64,000 nt of DNA from a virus, in IMG/VR virus record IMGVR_UViG_3300037010_001227, positions 1-64,000 of that record. One strand, 5' to 3'. Under the pieces are notes generated by a model that was not told where the DNA came from, did no database searches, and saw nothing but the letters and a program-made list of their open reading frames with translations. This document shows positions 24,395-33,495 of the stretch, piece after piece. Within the stretch, counting starts at the first letter, position 1, and every line of letters begins with the position of its first letter. The translations under genes were made by a program, and so were the position numbers.

Positions 24395-24805
24395 TTATAA
24401 TAATTTAATTGGAAGCTGTGGGTCAAATATAAAGTTAGAACTGTTAGGAAGACATCTACCAACTAATACTTGGTATCTTGTATTAGTCGGTCTTACTGTC
24501 GAGATTACCCCAGTTGATGTTAACCAATAGAATTTAGCTTCTGTAAAGTCAAATATTGTATGGTAAATATTGTTTCTCACACAAGCATATTGAACTATTG
24601 AATCAATACCACCAGATTCTAATGTTATACCATCAATTATAGGTATTGTTAAATCGTCTGCGGTGACTATATATGCTTTACCTAAATCACCTATTTTAAA
24701 TGCTGTGAATGTAGCCATAGGTTCTGCTAAAGTGATAAAATTATTGGCTAAATCTACCTCTTGTAAAGAAGCTCCATCTTCTGATAATACTAGTGCTTTT
24801 TTCAT
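24395..24805 (-). CDS. Virion protein sharing a domain with the gp15-like protein
   Basis: A 136-residue protein. The first residues (ALVLSEDGASLQEVDL) resemble the 'DGSxQEIQPI' module of the two neighbours. Residues about 28-136 match the C-terminal extension of the gp15-like protein encoded just upstream. Compare EPMATFTAFKIG with EPLPAFTCFKLT, PIIDGITLESG with PVIDGIILEAG, and FIFDPQLPIKLL with FIFNPSIPVKLS. The domain was therefore duplicated within this locus. A virion role near the tail end or the fibre base is inferred. Confidence 0.7.
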   Translation of the reverse strand: MKKALVLSEDGASLQEVDLANNFITLAEPMATFTAFKIGDLGKAYIVTADDLTIPIIDGITLESGGIDSIVQYACVRNNIYHTIFDFTEAKFYWLTSTGVISTVRPTNTRYQVLVGRCLPNSSNFIFDPQLPIKLL

Positions 24806-24806
24806 A

Positions 24807-26177
24807 TTAACTCAATTTAACTGGTATACTCGGATTGAATATAAATAAATCTGAATTTTCGGTACTGTGACCAACTACCAATAGATATTTGTCTCCATTT
24901 TCTGATAAGGGTCTTGTCAATGTTAATGTTCCTGTTTGTGATAAGAACAATGGTGCTGTTCTGTCGAAAATTGTCAAAGCATGATAAGAAGTTCCAGGAA
25001 TTCCAATTTTAACAGAAGCTCCTAAGACGCCTGCTTCTAAAATAATACCGTCGATTACAGGAGATACAGAACTTACTGAGTTAACCGCAAAAGCTCTTCC
25101 ATTAGTTAACTTGAAACAAGTAAATGCTGGTAAAGGTTCACCAAGTACTACAGAGTAGGAGATACCATGTGATACTAAGTTTGTTAGAACTTCTTGAACG
25201 TTATTACCCAAATTAGTATTACCTGGAGTAGTTACTGAGATTTGTGCTGCTGTATAATCACCAGCTTGAGCAGAAATGTCACCTTCTCTACCAAATACTG
25301 AAGCCACTTTGTCAATATCATTATATTCTTCAGCCAAAATAACTCCTGGTGCAGATATATTGGTTTCTTTAGCCACTTCAGATTGCTCTGCAATATTGAA
25401 TATTGAAGTAGTTCTATGAACGTAAGACTCTTCATGAAGTGGAGGAGTCATCCAACCTTTAATTGTAATTCTAATAGTTCCTCTAACTACACGTCTATCG
25501 GTTCCAGGAATAAAATTGCTTGTATCTGCAATTGAATCTAAGACCATAGGGACATAAGGAGTATAAAATAGTTTGTTAGTTTCATCTGTCATATCATATA
25601 CGTCTGTTAGATAGGACATTGGATTGAAATCATTATGAAAAGCTGTTAGTAACTGAAATAAGTGTTCTCTAAATTCTGTCCAGATATCTACTTGAATCTG
25701 ATAATCAATAGGGATAGGAGCATGTGTTACAAAGGCTTTATCAAACAACTTATTTTTAGGTTTTACTCGATATCTAACGCAAGGATTTACAGAACGTTTT
25801 TCGTCTCTTTTAGAGTCAAGAATATAGTAAGATACTAAAGGCAATACAACTCTATTTGTTAAAGATGCTTCTGAAGCTAATCCCGTAGAATTACTGGGTA
25901 AATTATCTGAAAATGCCTGCTGTGGTGATGCGTATCGAATTGGGATGTCAATAAACTCTTCTTTTGCTAAATCAAATACTTTTGATTTACTATCTCTAAG
26001 ATAGTCACCAAATTTTTTAGCGTATATTCTAAAATCACCTACATAACACTCTTCAACAGTATTAGCATAGGAATAGAGCATACTTTCTCTATCTGGAGAC
26101 ATTCTATTATCCGTTATTACAGGATAAGAATTACCAGGTCTATTCTCTTTATCTTGATAGTAAAGTTCTGTAGTCAT
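24807..26177 (-). CDS. Tail sheath terminator, T4 gp15-like, with extra C-terminal domain
   Basis: A 456-residue protein. Residues about 75-265 follow T4 gp15: FIDIPIRYASPQQAFSDNL (gp15 'FIRVPITYASKEHF'), LPLVSYYILDSKRDEKR, APIPIDYQIQVDIWTEFREH (gp15 'PSPIKMIYELSIFTRYEDD'), FHNDFNPMSYL, and GWMTPPLHEES (gp15 'GWMYPPVDD'). gp15 caps the tail and stabilises the sheath before head joining. T4 gp15 is 272 residues; here about 110 extra C-terminal residues are also found in the next gene downstream (24395-24805). Its ATG overlaps the stop of an inserted HNH-like gene by one base. Confidence 0.8.
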   Translation of the reverse strand: MTTELYYQDKENRPGNSYPVITDNRMSPDRESMLYSYANTVEECYVGDFRIYAKKFGDYLRDSKSKVFDLAKEEFIDIPIRYASPQQAFSDNLPSNSTGLASEASLTNRVVLPLVSYYILDSKRDEKRSVNPCVRYRVKPKNKLFDKAFVTHAPIPIDYQIQVDIWTEFREHLFQLLTAFHNDFNPMSYLTDVYDMTDETNKLFYTPYVPMVLDSIADTSNFIPGTDRRVVRGTIRITIKGWMTPPLHEESYVHRTTSIFNIAEQSEVAKETNISAPGVILAEEYNDIDKVASVFGREGDISAQAGDYTAAQISVTTPGNTNLGNNVQEVLTNLVSHGISYSVVLGEPLPAFTCFKLTNGRAFAVNSVSSVSPVIDGIILEAGVLGASVKIGIPGTSYHALTIFDRTAPLFLSQTGTLTLTRPLSENGDKYLLVVGHSTENSDLFIFNPSIPVKLS

Positions 26178-26917
26178 TAATAAGTATCTTTCATATAACT
26201 AATAAGTTGAGTTTGTATATTTTTATTTAACTTATTAAACCTACCGTCATGGGCTTTATTTTTATGACACTTTTTGCTTAAATTTGTAAGTTCACACTGC
26301 AACTCAAACGATTCTGAAACCGGTGCTATATGTAAAACTCCACCAATATGTCCACATAAATAATCAGTAAAATTATCTCGTTGTTTTATTTGTTTTTGTA
26401 TTTTACTTATATTATTTTTATTTTTATTTATAGCATTTATAGAGAACATTAAAACATCTGGATCTAATCCTTTTTTTAATCTATACACAGAGTGTTTAAT
26501 TCTCAAGCATCCACAACTATGAGTAGTACCATTTAATAAATTAGACCTGTTTACTATAGTAGTATTACCATAAGAACATGTACACTCGTATTGTTCATGA
26601 CCACATGAGGTTAATCCTACACAAGTAGTTACTAGTAAATTATCAAAAAATTTACCTATTAAAGAAGTACAAAACTTCTTACCTTTAACATTTTTATTAC
26701 CACTATTAGAGGTTCCTAATAATCTATCAGTTTCTTTTTTACAATAACCACAACTTTTAGTAATTCCACTTGTTAATTTATAGTTTTGAGTAGATTTTAT
26801 TATATTTCCACAATCGCACATATAAACACAAGCAGAACTACCACTCACTTTTTGAGTATTACCAATGGCAGTCAATTGATTATATTTTGAATTTACTGAT
26901 AAAAGTTTTATTTTCAT
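26177..26917 (-). CDS. HNH-family homing endonuclease, possibly degenerate
   Basis: A 246-residue protein. The N-terminal part has two copies of a zinc-binding DNA-recognition module common in phage homing endonucleases: CDCGNIIKSTQ...SCGYC and CTCSYGNTTIVNRS...SCGCL. The C-terminus (CGHIGGVLHIAPVSESFELQ, then CELTNLSKKCHKNKAHDG) is HNH-like with the Asn and the CHxxxH end. The usual 'HH' is reduced to LH and one Cys of the first zinc pair is missing (YLCGH). Activity may be lost. It lies between two virion genes and overlaps the gp15-like ATG by one base. Confidence 0.7.
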   Translation of the reverse strand: MKIKLLSVNSKYNQLTAIGNTQKVSGSSACVYMCDCGNIIKSTQNYKLTSGITKSCGYCKKETDRLLGTSNSGNKNVKGKKFCTSLIGKFFDNLLVTTCVGLTSCGHEQYECTCSYGNTTIVNRSNLLNGTTHSCGCLRIKHSVYRLKKGLDPDVLMFSINAINKNKNNISKIQKQIKQRDNFTDYLCGHIGGVLHIAPVSESFELQCELTNLSKKCHKNKAHDGRFNKLNKNIQTQLISYMKDTY

Positions 26918-26927
26918 GGATTTAGTT

Positions 26928-27425
26928 TTACAAATAAATAATCCAAGTAATAATTAGTGAAATAGTATCTGTTTTAGGAATACTTGAAAACCGTTTAATA
27001 GAAAATGCAGTATGTGGCGTAGTATTCAGCATTAAGGCGATTTCACTGATAGATTGTCCATTTAATGCTGTGTTAGATTTCGGAACTACAATGGAATGGA
27101 TGAGTTTTGGTGCAAGTGTGTTCACAGGGTTAATAGTAAAGGTGTAATCAGTATTAGCAACTAATCCAGTAATCTCATTTTTAAGAGTAAGATCGGCAGG
27201 TAAAACTGGATCAACACTGTTACTACCTTGGTAAACACCGCCATTACCAAATGCAACATCTGTAATAGATACATAATTGGTTCCAGCTAACGCATTTACA
27301 ATAGCTGCTCGACCATTTAATACAATGAGATTCTTATCTTCTACTAATGTAGTAAGCTTCCCAAATTCATCTACAGCACAAATTGTTACTTCGCCGCGCA
27401 TGTGGATATTTTCTTCAATATTCAT
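26928..27425 (-). CDS. Virion structural protein, 165 aa
   Basis: A 165-residue, mostly beta-structured protein. It opens with a segment seen in baseplate or fibre-adaptor proteins of various phages (GEVTICAVDEFGKLTTLVED, KNLIVLNGRAAIVNALAG, SITDVAFGNGG). The name of the family is not certain. The start at ATG 27425 is supported by AAGG upstream. It follows a terminator and precedes an HNH gene by 10 bases, so it may start its own transcript or use read-through. Confidence 0.65.
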   Translation of the reverse strand: MNIEENIHMRGEVTICAVDEFGKLTTLVEDKNLIVLNGRAAIVNALAGTNYVSITDVAFGNGGVYQGSNSVDPVLPADLTLKNEITGLVANTDYTFTINPVNTLAPKLIHSIVVPKSNTALNGQSISEIALMLNTTPHTAFSIKRFSSIPKTDTISLIITWIIYL

Positions 27426-27457
27426 TAAAATACCTTCTCAAAAACTTAATTTAAAAA

Positions 27458-27483
27458 AGCCCAAACATTTTATTGCTTGGGCT
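27458..27483 (-). terminator. Intrinsic terminator after the 354-aa gene
   Basis: Stem agcccaa / ttgggct with a 12-base loop. On the minus strand it is followed directly by a run of six T. It lies between the genes at 27504-28568 and 26928-27425. Confidence 0.85.
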
Positions 27484-27503
27484 ATTTGTTAAATGAATAA
27501 AAC

Positions 27504-28568
27504 TTATTTATTTACTTCTAAGCTTAATTTTATACTGATCGGACTATCTAAACCCATTACATCTGAAAAATCATCCGCAGAGAAAGAGTCTACAACACCT
27601 GGGATAGAAGGCCCTCTTCTACTCGTTCCAGTTTTAACATATTGACTCATATTAGGTCTTACCATTCCTGGCACTTGGTTTTGAATAACAGGAGTTTCTG
27701 GATTTACTCCCATATTTTGTTGTGTCTGTTTTACTGTGTCAGAGAGATTTGGAGAGGATGGTTGCCAAAAAGTAGGAGTATATGAATTTAACACATCCAT
27801 TGGATCAGCTATATCAGTAAAATCATCAGCTACATGGTCTACTTCAACTTCTACTAAACCATCATTAGTTTTTGAAGTTTCTTTAGTTTCAGGCTCTTCA
27901 ACTACTTCTGGTTTTGTCTCTTCAACTTCATTTGAAATGTCTGGTTGTGTATCTTTGTGTAGTTCAACTTCAACCTCAGTTGGATCAAAGTATTCATCAT
28001 GACCTTTAGGATTTTTATTCTTATTTAAAGGACCGGAAGAAAAAATTTGATTTAAATCATCCATAAAACTATAAATATCATCTACTTTTTCTTCAGCAAT
28101 TCTATTTGATTGCTGTTGTTGAGCAGACTTTTGAGCAGCTTGTGTTTGCTGATTTGTTTGTTGCTGATTATTTTTATTTTGGTCTGGATTACTACTTTCA
28201 GCGGCTTGTCTAGCTAAAATAGCTAACTGAGTTAGTTTTTTAACATCTTCTGGAGATTTTACTTCAACATTCTCTGGGTTATCAGAAACAATAATTGGTT
28301 TACCTGTTTTAGGATCGACCATTATTGTGCTACCGTCAGGAGTAGTAGCTATTTGAGTAGCGCCATCTTGTTGAGCAATATCTGTTTGTGTAATTGGCTT
28401 ATTGTTAGAAAAAGTTCCTAAATTTGTTCCTTGAGGAAACAAATTGGCCATTTGTTCAGAACTTAAACTTTCAATAAAAGATTTACGTTCTTTATTAACC
28501 TCAGATTGAAGTTCTTTCATCTTATCTGAGGTTAACTTAATCTGACTAAAAAGAGAACGTTTTATCAT
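27504..28568 (-). CDS. Low-complexity acidic/Gln-rich protein, 354 aa
   Basis: A 354-residue protein with little sign of a fold. The N-terminus is a charged helix (KMKELQSEVNKERKSFIESL). The centre is Gln-rich (QQQTNQQTQAAQKSAQQQQS). The next segment is Glu/Val-rich (VEETKPEVVEEPETKETS), and the C-terminus is Pro/Ser-rich. It might be a disordered scaffold, chaperone or linker of the tail. Its ATG overlaps the TAA of the repeat-protein gene by one base, so the two disordered proteins are probably co-translated. Function unknown. Confidence 0.65.
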   Translation of the reverse strand: MIKRSLFSQIKLTSDKMKELQSEVNKERKSFIESLSSEQMANLFPQGTNLGTFSNNKPITQTDIAQQDGATQIATTPDGSTIMVDPKTGKPIIVSDNPENVEVKSPEDVKKLTQLAILARQAAESSNPDQNKNNQQQTNQQTQAAQKSAQQQQSNRIAEEKVDDIYSFMDDLNQIFSSGPLNKNKNPKGHDEYFDPTEVEVELHKDTQPDISNEVEETKPEVVEEPETKETSKTNDGLVEVEVDHVADDFTDIADPMDVLNSYTPTFWQPSSPNLSDTVKQTQQNMGVNPETPVIQNQVPGMVRPNMSQYVKTGTSRRGPSIPGVVDSFSADDFSDVMGLDSPISIKLSLEVNK

Positions 28569-29176
28569 TATTTTTCTTTCTTTCTACTACTTTTTGTTAC
28601 TGGTTCAACAACTGCCTGTTCAATAGCTGGTTCAACAACTGCTGGTTCAACAACTGCTGGTTCAACAACTGCTGGTTCAACAACTGCTGGTTCAACAACT
28701 GCTGGTTCAACAACTGCTGGTTCAACAACTGCTGGTTCAACAACTGCTGGTTCAACAACTGCCTGTTCAATAGCTGGTTCAACAACTGCTGGTTCAACAA
28801 CTGCTGGTTCAACAACTGCCTGTTCAATAGCTGGTTCAACAACTGCCTGTTCAATAGCTGGTTCAACAACTGCCTGTTCAACAACTGCCTGTTCAATAGC
28901 TGGTTCAACAACTGCCTGTTCAACAACTGCAGCTGGAACATTCACTAATTCTGGAATAGGTTCAGAAATTGGTTGATTAGGATTTATTAAAATACCAGTT
29001 CCATATTCTAGTTTTACTAAATGATGAGGAACATACTGATCTAAACCAGGATATTCTAATTCTTTAATCGTGTCAGGATATATAAGAATATCCTCTGCTG
29101 TTTTGAAATCACTTGAGGGAAGGATTACATGAACAACTTTAGTAGAAATATTTTTGTAAATATGTTGCTTTATCAT
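28568..29176 (-). CDS. Virion-type protein with VVEPA/IEQA tandem repeats
   Basis: A 202-residue protein. Residues 1-80 form a compact domain with strands ([40 protein letters not shown]). From about residue 83 to 188 there are about 23 units of [10 protein letters not shown] or IEQA, then a basic tail (TKSSRKKEK). Pro-containing alternating hydrophobic/acidic repeats usually make an extended rod or linker. The repeat is also nearly identical in DNA and so liable to length change. Close to the gp7-like wedge and the zinc ribbon; role unknown. Confidence 0.7.
   Translation of the reverse strand: MIKQHIYKNISTKVVHVILPSSDFKTAEDILIYPDTIKELEYPGLDQYVPHHLVKLEYGTGILINPNQPISEPIPELVNVPAAVVEQAVVEPAIEQAVVEQAVVEPAIEQAVVEPAIEQAVVEPAVVEPAVVEPAIEQAVVEPAVVEPAVVEPAVVEPAVVEPAVVEPAVVEPAVVEPAVVEPAIEQAVVEPVTKSSRKKEK
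28603..28935 (-). repeat. 15/12-bp tandem repeat array coding VVEPA/IEQA
   Basis: Near-identical units ttcaacaactgctgg (15 bp) alternate with a unit reading ttcaatagctgg or ttcaacaactgcctg. The longest uniform run is at about 28621-28757. The units are in frame with the gene at 28568-29176, and changes in copy number would keep the frame when 15-bp units are gained or lost. Confidence 0.95.
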
Positions 29177-29179
29177 AGG

Positions 29180-29347
29180 TTATTTCTTTCTTCCACAGGT
29201 TCCACAAATAATACGGGTTCCTTGTAATTTTGCAAGAGCTTCACACGAAGCACAGCCCTTATATATAATTCGTTTTATAGGTTCAGAAACCGGTTTAGAA
29301 TACCCCGCTACTGATCCGCTGGTTGTCGATTCATTTAACTTTTTCAT
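29180..29347 (-). CDS. Small zinc-ribbon protein, 55 aa
   Basis: A 55-residue frame from ATG 29347 to TAA 29180. It has C32-A-S-C35 and C48-G-T-C51, a two-knuckle zinc ribbon, with a Ser/Gly-rich N-terminus and a basic end (GRKK). The spacing resembles small zinc-binding proteins seen between phage tail genes. It fits the gap of 181 bases between the gp7-like wedge gene and the repeat-protein gene. Function unknown; binding to nucleic acid or to a virion partner is possible. Confidence 0.7.
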   Translation of the reverse strand: MKKLNESTTSGSVAGYSKPVSEPIKRIIYKGCASCEALAKLQGTRIICGTCGRKK

Positions 29348-29357
29348 ATTAATCCTA

Positions 29358-32300
29358 TTAGGCTGTTATAAAATATTTTAATTTAATGTCATCGGATACG
29401 ATTAGGCGGTATCCTAAATCAGGTGATAATTCTATGTATGCAATATTATTACCAATAATGAATTTCCATGCTTTACCATAAGCATATTCAATACCGTTGA
29501 TAGTTAATACCATGTTTGGAATTACTACATCATGGTTAATAGTAGAGGTTAAATCTGTTAATGTAGTAGATGAAACTACTTCCCCAGTTTTTGGATTAAT
29601 CCAAGAAACATCTGCATTAGTTGGGATAGGGAAGCGATATAAAATACCGCTAGAAATATCGGTTATATTTTGTGTAGTTATTACTGGTGAGAAATATCTA
29701 GCATTCTCTTCTATAATTGGATTTAATACATTTAACTCCTCGTTTAAAATATTATAAGTTATTTCAATAACATCTGTTTCATATACTGGAGTTATCATTT
29801 TAAGTGCTTTTGATACGTCCATAGTAATGGTCCAAGTTTTACCATATGCCATTTGTATACCGTTCAATGTTACCATGACATTTGGAACAGCAGTTGCTGA
29901 TAAAGGGTAATTTCCAGAGTTTACATAGCTTCCAGAACCAACTTCTGTCCATACAAAATATGGATTTTTATATTTTAAATAATATGTAGATTGAGTTCTA
30001 TCAAAAACATTAAAAGTCTCTGTAGTGGCAATTAAACCCTCAATAGAGAAGTCAAAATAATCCATGCCATCATATATTAATCCTGTATTTGGTGACATTC
30101 TAATAGTCATATTACCAGCATACAAAGAAGTCAATAAATTAGTAGTGCCTGGGATATAATAAGTTGACCGATTAGCGTAATTAGTAGCATTATCATATCT
30201 AGTATCAGTGTCATTCAAGGTCCACTGTGTTTCTACTGTGTTACTAATAGAAATTTTATTTTGGTTATTCATTGTAGTATAAAAGTTTTCTACTGTAGGA
30301 ACTACAATATCAGAACTTTCAAAATCTGGATTGAAATAGGCCCTGGAAACATCTGCTTTACTAGAAGCATAAATATATTTTAAATTGGATAACTGAGAAC
30401 GAGAGATAATATCGGTTGCATAGTCCGACATATTATCAGTTCTGTTAAACAAAACTTTTTCTGACCGTCTACCTTGCAGAGTTCGTCTATTACTACCATC
30501 ATAAGCATAAGGAAGTTTTTTTGATGTTCCTCTGGTCCACATTAATTCTCTATCAGAACTGATTTTTCTAGTGGCTAAAAAATTAGCTGGATTAGTAGTA
30601 TCTAGAAGCTGAAGAGCTGTTTGCCATCTAGTAGAATTTCTGCAAGTCTCTTGAATATCATAAGAAGTATCTACAGAGAGATAAGGAATTAGATAATTTG
30701 AATTTTCATCGCCCTGCGTAGTTTGAAAATAATTTGACCACCAAGAAGGTGAGATTTTTTCACCTGTTATATATGATGTATATAAAGAAGAATAAACTTT
30801 CCATAAATGCTTGTCGCAGACATTTAAAGTATCCTTATTTACTACAGAATAATCCGGTGTAATTTTATATTGTTTTAAACTCTGCCGTGTATATACTATA
30901 GGCAAGGAAGTTTTGTATAACTTTTCATTGACAAAATCTTCTTTTAAGGTTCCTGTAACAGGATCAAATTCAAACTTTTGAGTTCCTTTAATATCTTCTG
31001 AAGATAACACAGGCACTGTATTAGAATAAGCTCTAGTGAATTTATTATTTGATCTGTTGTTGATGTACATAGAACGAGATGTTTTTTCTAGTGGAACATC
31101 ATCAACAGTTTTTGTTTTCGCAGCAAATAATACTCTAATAGAAGCATTGTTAAGGAAAGAAGCATCCGTAATAGCATTGCAATTAGTCAATTGTTTTGCA
31201 ATTGCTAAACTATCGAAGTATAATTGTTTATTATACAGCTTATAACAAGAACTATCTAAAATAAGATCTTGTGTATTATCATCAGAAGTAGTTCCACTAT
31301 ACTGGAATGCTACAATCAAAAACTCGTCTATAAGTTTTTGTAGAACATCTTTGGGAGTTGGTTTTGGTTCTATTTCTAGATCATCATAAAACCGGGTACA
31401 GTTTTTTAAATCCCATGGGTTTTTATTTACATATGATTCAACGTGACCGTTTATAGTGACAGTATCGCGTTGAGATGCATTTAAAGACTTAACTTTATCT
31501 ATTTTAACTTTTGTAGTTAAATTATATTTAAATTTTAAAAAAGATTTTAAATCTATTATTGTATTAGTTTTAAAAATATCAGAGATATCTACTTTTACAA
31601 ACTTAAAAGTTGCAGGATATCGTAAAGATTCTTCTTGAATAGTTCGTGTGTTTGTATCAACAGAAGTTCCTGGATATCCATCCCCACCATCAAAGTCTTC
31701 AGTATACCAAATATGATTATTTAAAACATTATAACCATTATTATTTTCTTCCCATACAGTTTTAATAGACAATCCAACAGTTTGCACCTCAGTAAAATCA
31801 GATACTCTTTTTGCGTTAGCTAACTTATATTGACTAAAAGATGTATAGATGGTTCCATGGTTATTATTTGAAGGAACCCAGGGTGCTACTTGATCTGTTG
31901 TAGGTAAATTAACATTTCTAAAAGAAATGGTTTCTTCTGGTTTATTCGATGTTAGATAAGCAGAGAAGTCAAAATATTCTCTATATTCTAAACACTCTGC
32001 GGCCAAATTATCATTGGTAGTTCCAAAAGTATAGTCAGCTAGACTAAATAATACATCAACATTATTGATAAAAATATGGAATGGCTTAAACTTTAATAAC
32101 ATTTCCAGTGCTGCATCTAAGTTTGTAGCAATGACATTTCCATTTGTATCAATAGAATCTAAAGCTTCATCTTTCTTTAAAACTACATTTATTCTTGGAG
32201 TTTTAGAATATCTAGATAAAGAACCTTCGCCAGTTAATGGATTGTATCCAGGTGTAGTAGCTAAAGTGCTAACGCCCGTAGATTTATCACTAGTGTTTCT

Positions 32301-32879
32301 ATAAGGTCTTATAACATGACCAGCATCGTTAAGAAAGGCATCTGATAAATTGTAAGATTCAAATAGATCAGATTCAATTGCAACTGATATTGGATTACCC
32401 TGATCATCTCTTGGATATGTTTTAAACCAAGGCTTGTGTAAAATTTCTTCTGGTATATTGTTAAATATACGTTCTTTTACAGTCAGTTCACCTAAATGAT
32501 CTCGGTATAATTCGCTAATGAATACAGAATATCCTACTAGCTTTTCAGCTAAAGTTAAACCAGCTTTAGTTCCTTTTATTTTATACAGCAGGGGAGCTGT
32601 TTTAATCTGTTCTCGCCAACAGACAGGATCTGTTCCAACTAAGTTCCAACCAATTAAAGAAGATAAGAATTTAAGATATTTTTCTGGACAAAGATCTGGA
32701 TCAAACAACTCATCCATATTCACTATCTTGTTATAGAAATAGTGATACATGTGTTGAGCCATTGTATAGACTAGCAGTTGTAAAGCTTTACCGTTATCAT
32801 CATCAGAGCTTCGCCATACTTCTGGAATTTTATACCAGATAGAATTATAAAATTCTTCAAAAGTTAGTTTAGTTTTCAT
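29358..32879 (-). CDS. Baseplate wedge protein, gp7/P2 gpI-like N-terminus
   Basis: A 1173-residue protein, the largest in the window. Residues about 60-120 (PEKYLKFLSSLIGWNLVGTD, CWREQIKTAPLLYKIKGTKA) match the phage tail protein I domain: a helix pair followed by 'R..i..ap.lyr.KGT..gl'. T4 gp7 (1032 aa) is the equivalent large wedge organiser that clamps gp6, gp8, gp10 and gp53. The rest is long, beta-rich and Asn/Thr-rich. The C-terminal third shows two related segments (VPNVMVTLNGIQMAYGKTWT and IPNMVLTINGIEYAYGKAWK), an internal repeat likely to be an attached fibre-binding module. Confidence 0.75.
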   Translation of the reverse strand: MKTKLTFEEFYNSIWYKIPEVWRSSDDDNGKALQLLVYTMAQHMYHYFYNKIVNMDELFDPDLCPEKYLKFLSSLIGWNLVGTDPVCWREQIKTAPLLYKIKGTKAGLTLAEKLVGYSVFISELYRDHLGELTVKERIFNNIPEEILHKPWFKTYPRDDQGNPISVAIESDLFESYNLSDAFLNDAGHVIRPYRNTSDKSTGVSTLATTPGYNPLTGEGSLSRYSKTPRINVVLKKDEALDSIDTNGNVIATNLDAALEMLLKFKPFHIFINNVDVLFSLADYTFGTTNDNLAAECLEYREYFDFSAYLTSNKPEETISFRNVNLPTTDQVAPWVPSNNNHGTIYTSFSQYKLANAKRVSDFTEVQTVGLSIKTVWEENNNGYNVLNNHIWYTEDFDGGDGYPGTSVDTNTRTIQEESLRYPATFKFVKVDISDIFKTNTIIDLKSFLKFKYNLTTKVKIDKVKSLNASQRDTVTINGHVESYVNKNPWDLKNCTRFYDDLEIEPKPTPKDVLQKLIDEFLIVAFQYSGTTSDDNTQDLILDSSCYKLYNKQLYFDSLAIAKQLTNCNAITDASFLNNASIRVLFAAKTKTVDDVPLEKTSRSMYINNRSNNKFTRAYSNTVPVLSSEDIKGTQKFEFDPVTGTLKEDFVNEKLYKTSLPIVYTRQSLKQYKITPDYSVVNKDTLNVCDKHLWKVYSSLYTSYITGEKISPSWWSNYFQTTQGDENSNYLIPYLSVDTSYDIQETCRNSTRWQTALQLLDTTNPANFLATRKISSDRELMWTRGTSKKLPYAYDGSNRRTLQGRRSEKVLFNRTDNMSDYATDIISRSQLSNLKYIYASSKADVSRAYFNPDFESSDIVVPTVENFYTTMNNQNKISISNTVETQWTLNDTDTRYDNATNYANRSTYYIPGTTNLLTSLYAGNMTIRMSPNTGLIYDGMDYFDFSIEGLIATTETFNVFDRTQSTYYLKYKNPYFVWTEVGSGSYVNSGNYPLSATAVPNVMVTLNGIQMAYGKTWTITMDVSKALKMITPVYETDVIEITYNILNEELNVLNPIIEENARYFSPVITTQNITDISSGILYRFPIPTNADVSWINPKTGEVVSSTTLTDLTSTINHDVVIPNMVLTINGIEYAYGKAWKFIIGNNIAYIELSPDLGYRLIVSDDIKLKYFITA

Positions 32880-32898
32880 TAAAGTCTCTTACGCTGAA

Positions 32899-33495
32899 TT
32901 ATTTAATAATTGGAACTCCAGAAGGTGCAAAAAGTGCTCTACAGGTTCCTGCAAAAAATATTGATTGTGAACCTGTACAAACTGCTAGAGGAGCATATCC
33001 TATTGTATCTTGATTAAAAGTGGTTTTGTCACCTGATAAGTATAACGAATCTTCATCTGTATTAAGATATAAAGGATCACCAGGAATAGCATTCCATAAA
33101 GTAGCTAAATTTTTTGTGGGATAAACAAAATTAGGACAGAATGTACATACTACAATACTATTTCTATTTGATACAGCGCTGTCTATTTCAGCTTCTGCTA
33201 CCACAATACCATAACGAGCATGTAAAGGATCATGTACTGTTGCATGGACAGCAATTTCATCATCAGTTATTCTAACAATTTGGTAAAGTAGAAACTCTGA
33301 AGAGTCTAAAGCAGGTTGTAAAATACTTACTGCCCCACCGTAAGAAAAAATAGTGTTAATGTTGTCTGCATAAGTATATGCAGAGAGTGCCGGTCTATTT
33401 AAATTTTGAAAATAAGGAACTTCATCTCGTAAGAGAGGAAGAAATCCAGGATAGTTAGGGACTTGCTGCGTAGGGTTTATATGTTTTATTCTCAT
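32899..33495 (-). CDS. Virion protein, 198 aa
   Basis: A 198-residue protein of mixed strands with four Cys (TFCPNF, AVCTGS, TCRAL). It opens MRIKHINPTQQVPNYPGFLP and contains YGIVVAEAEIDSAV, then GDPLYLNTDEDSLYLSGD, a segment resembling the small beta domains of baseplate or fibre adaptors. Its ATG overlaps the stop of the 842-residue fibre-like gene by one base, and the gp7-like gene follows 20 bases later, so a baseplate or fibre-junction role is likely. No named family. Confidence 0.65.
   Translation of the reverse strand: MRIKHINPTQQVPNYPGFLPLLRDEVPYFQNLNRPALSAYTYADNINTIFSYGGAVSILQPALDSSEFLLYQIVRITDDEIAVHATVHDPLHARYGIVVAEAEIDSAVSNRNSIVVCTFCPNFVYPTKNLATLWNAIPGDPLYLNTDEDSLYLSGDKTTFNQDTIGYAPLAVCTGSQSIFFAGTCRALFAPSGVPIIK

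Noticed and set aside
28603-28935. Possible CRISPR array
   Set aside because: Repeats are contiguous, 12-15 bp, without spacers, and lie in a coding frame.
28597-28941. Open frame with a Gln-Leu-Leu-Asn repeat inside the tandem-repeat region
   Set aside because: It is the other reading of the VVEPA repeat DNA; any frame of a 15-bp repeat stays open. The VVEPA frame has a folded N-terminal domain and proper start.
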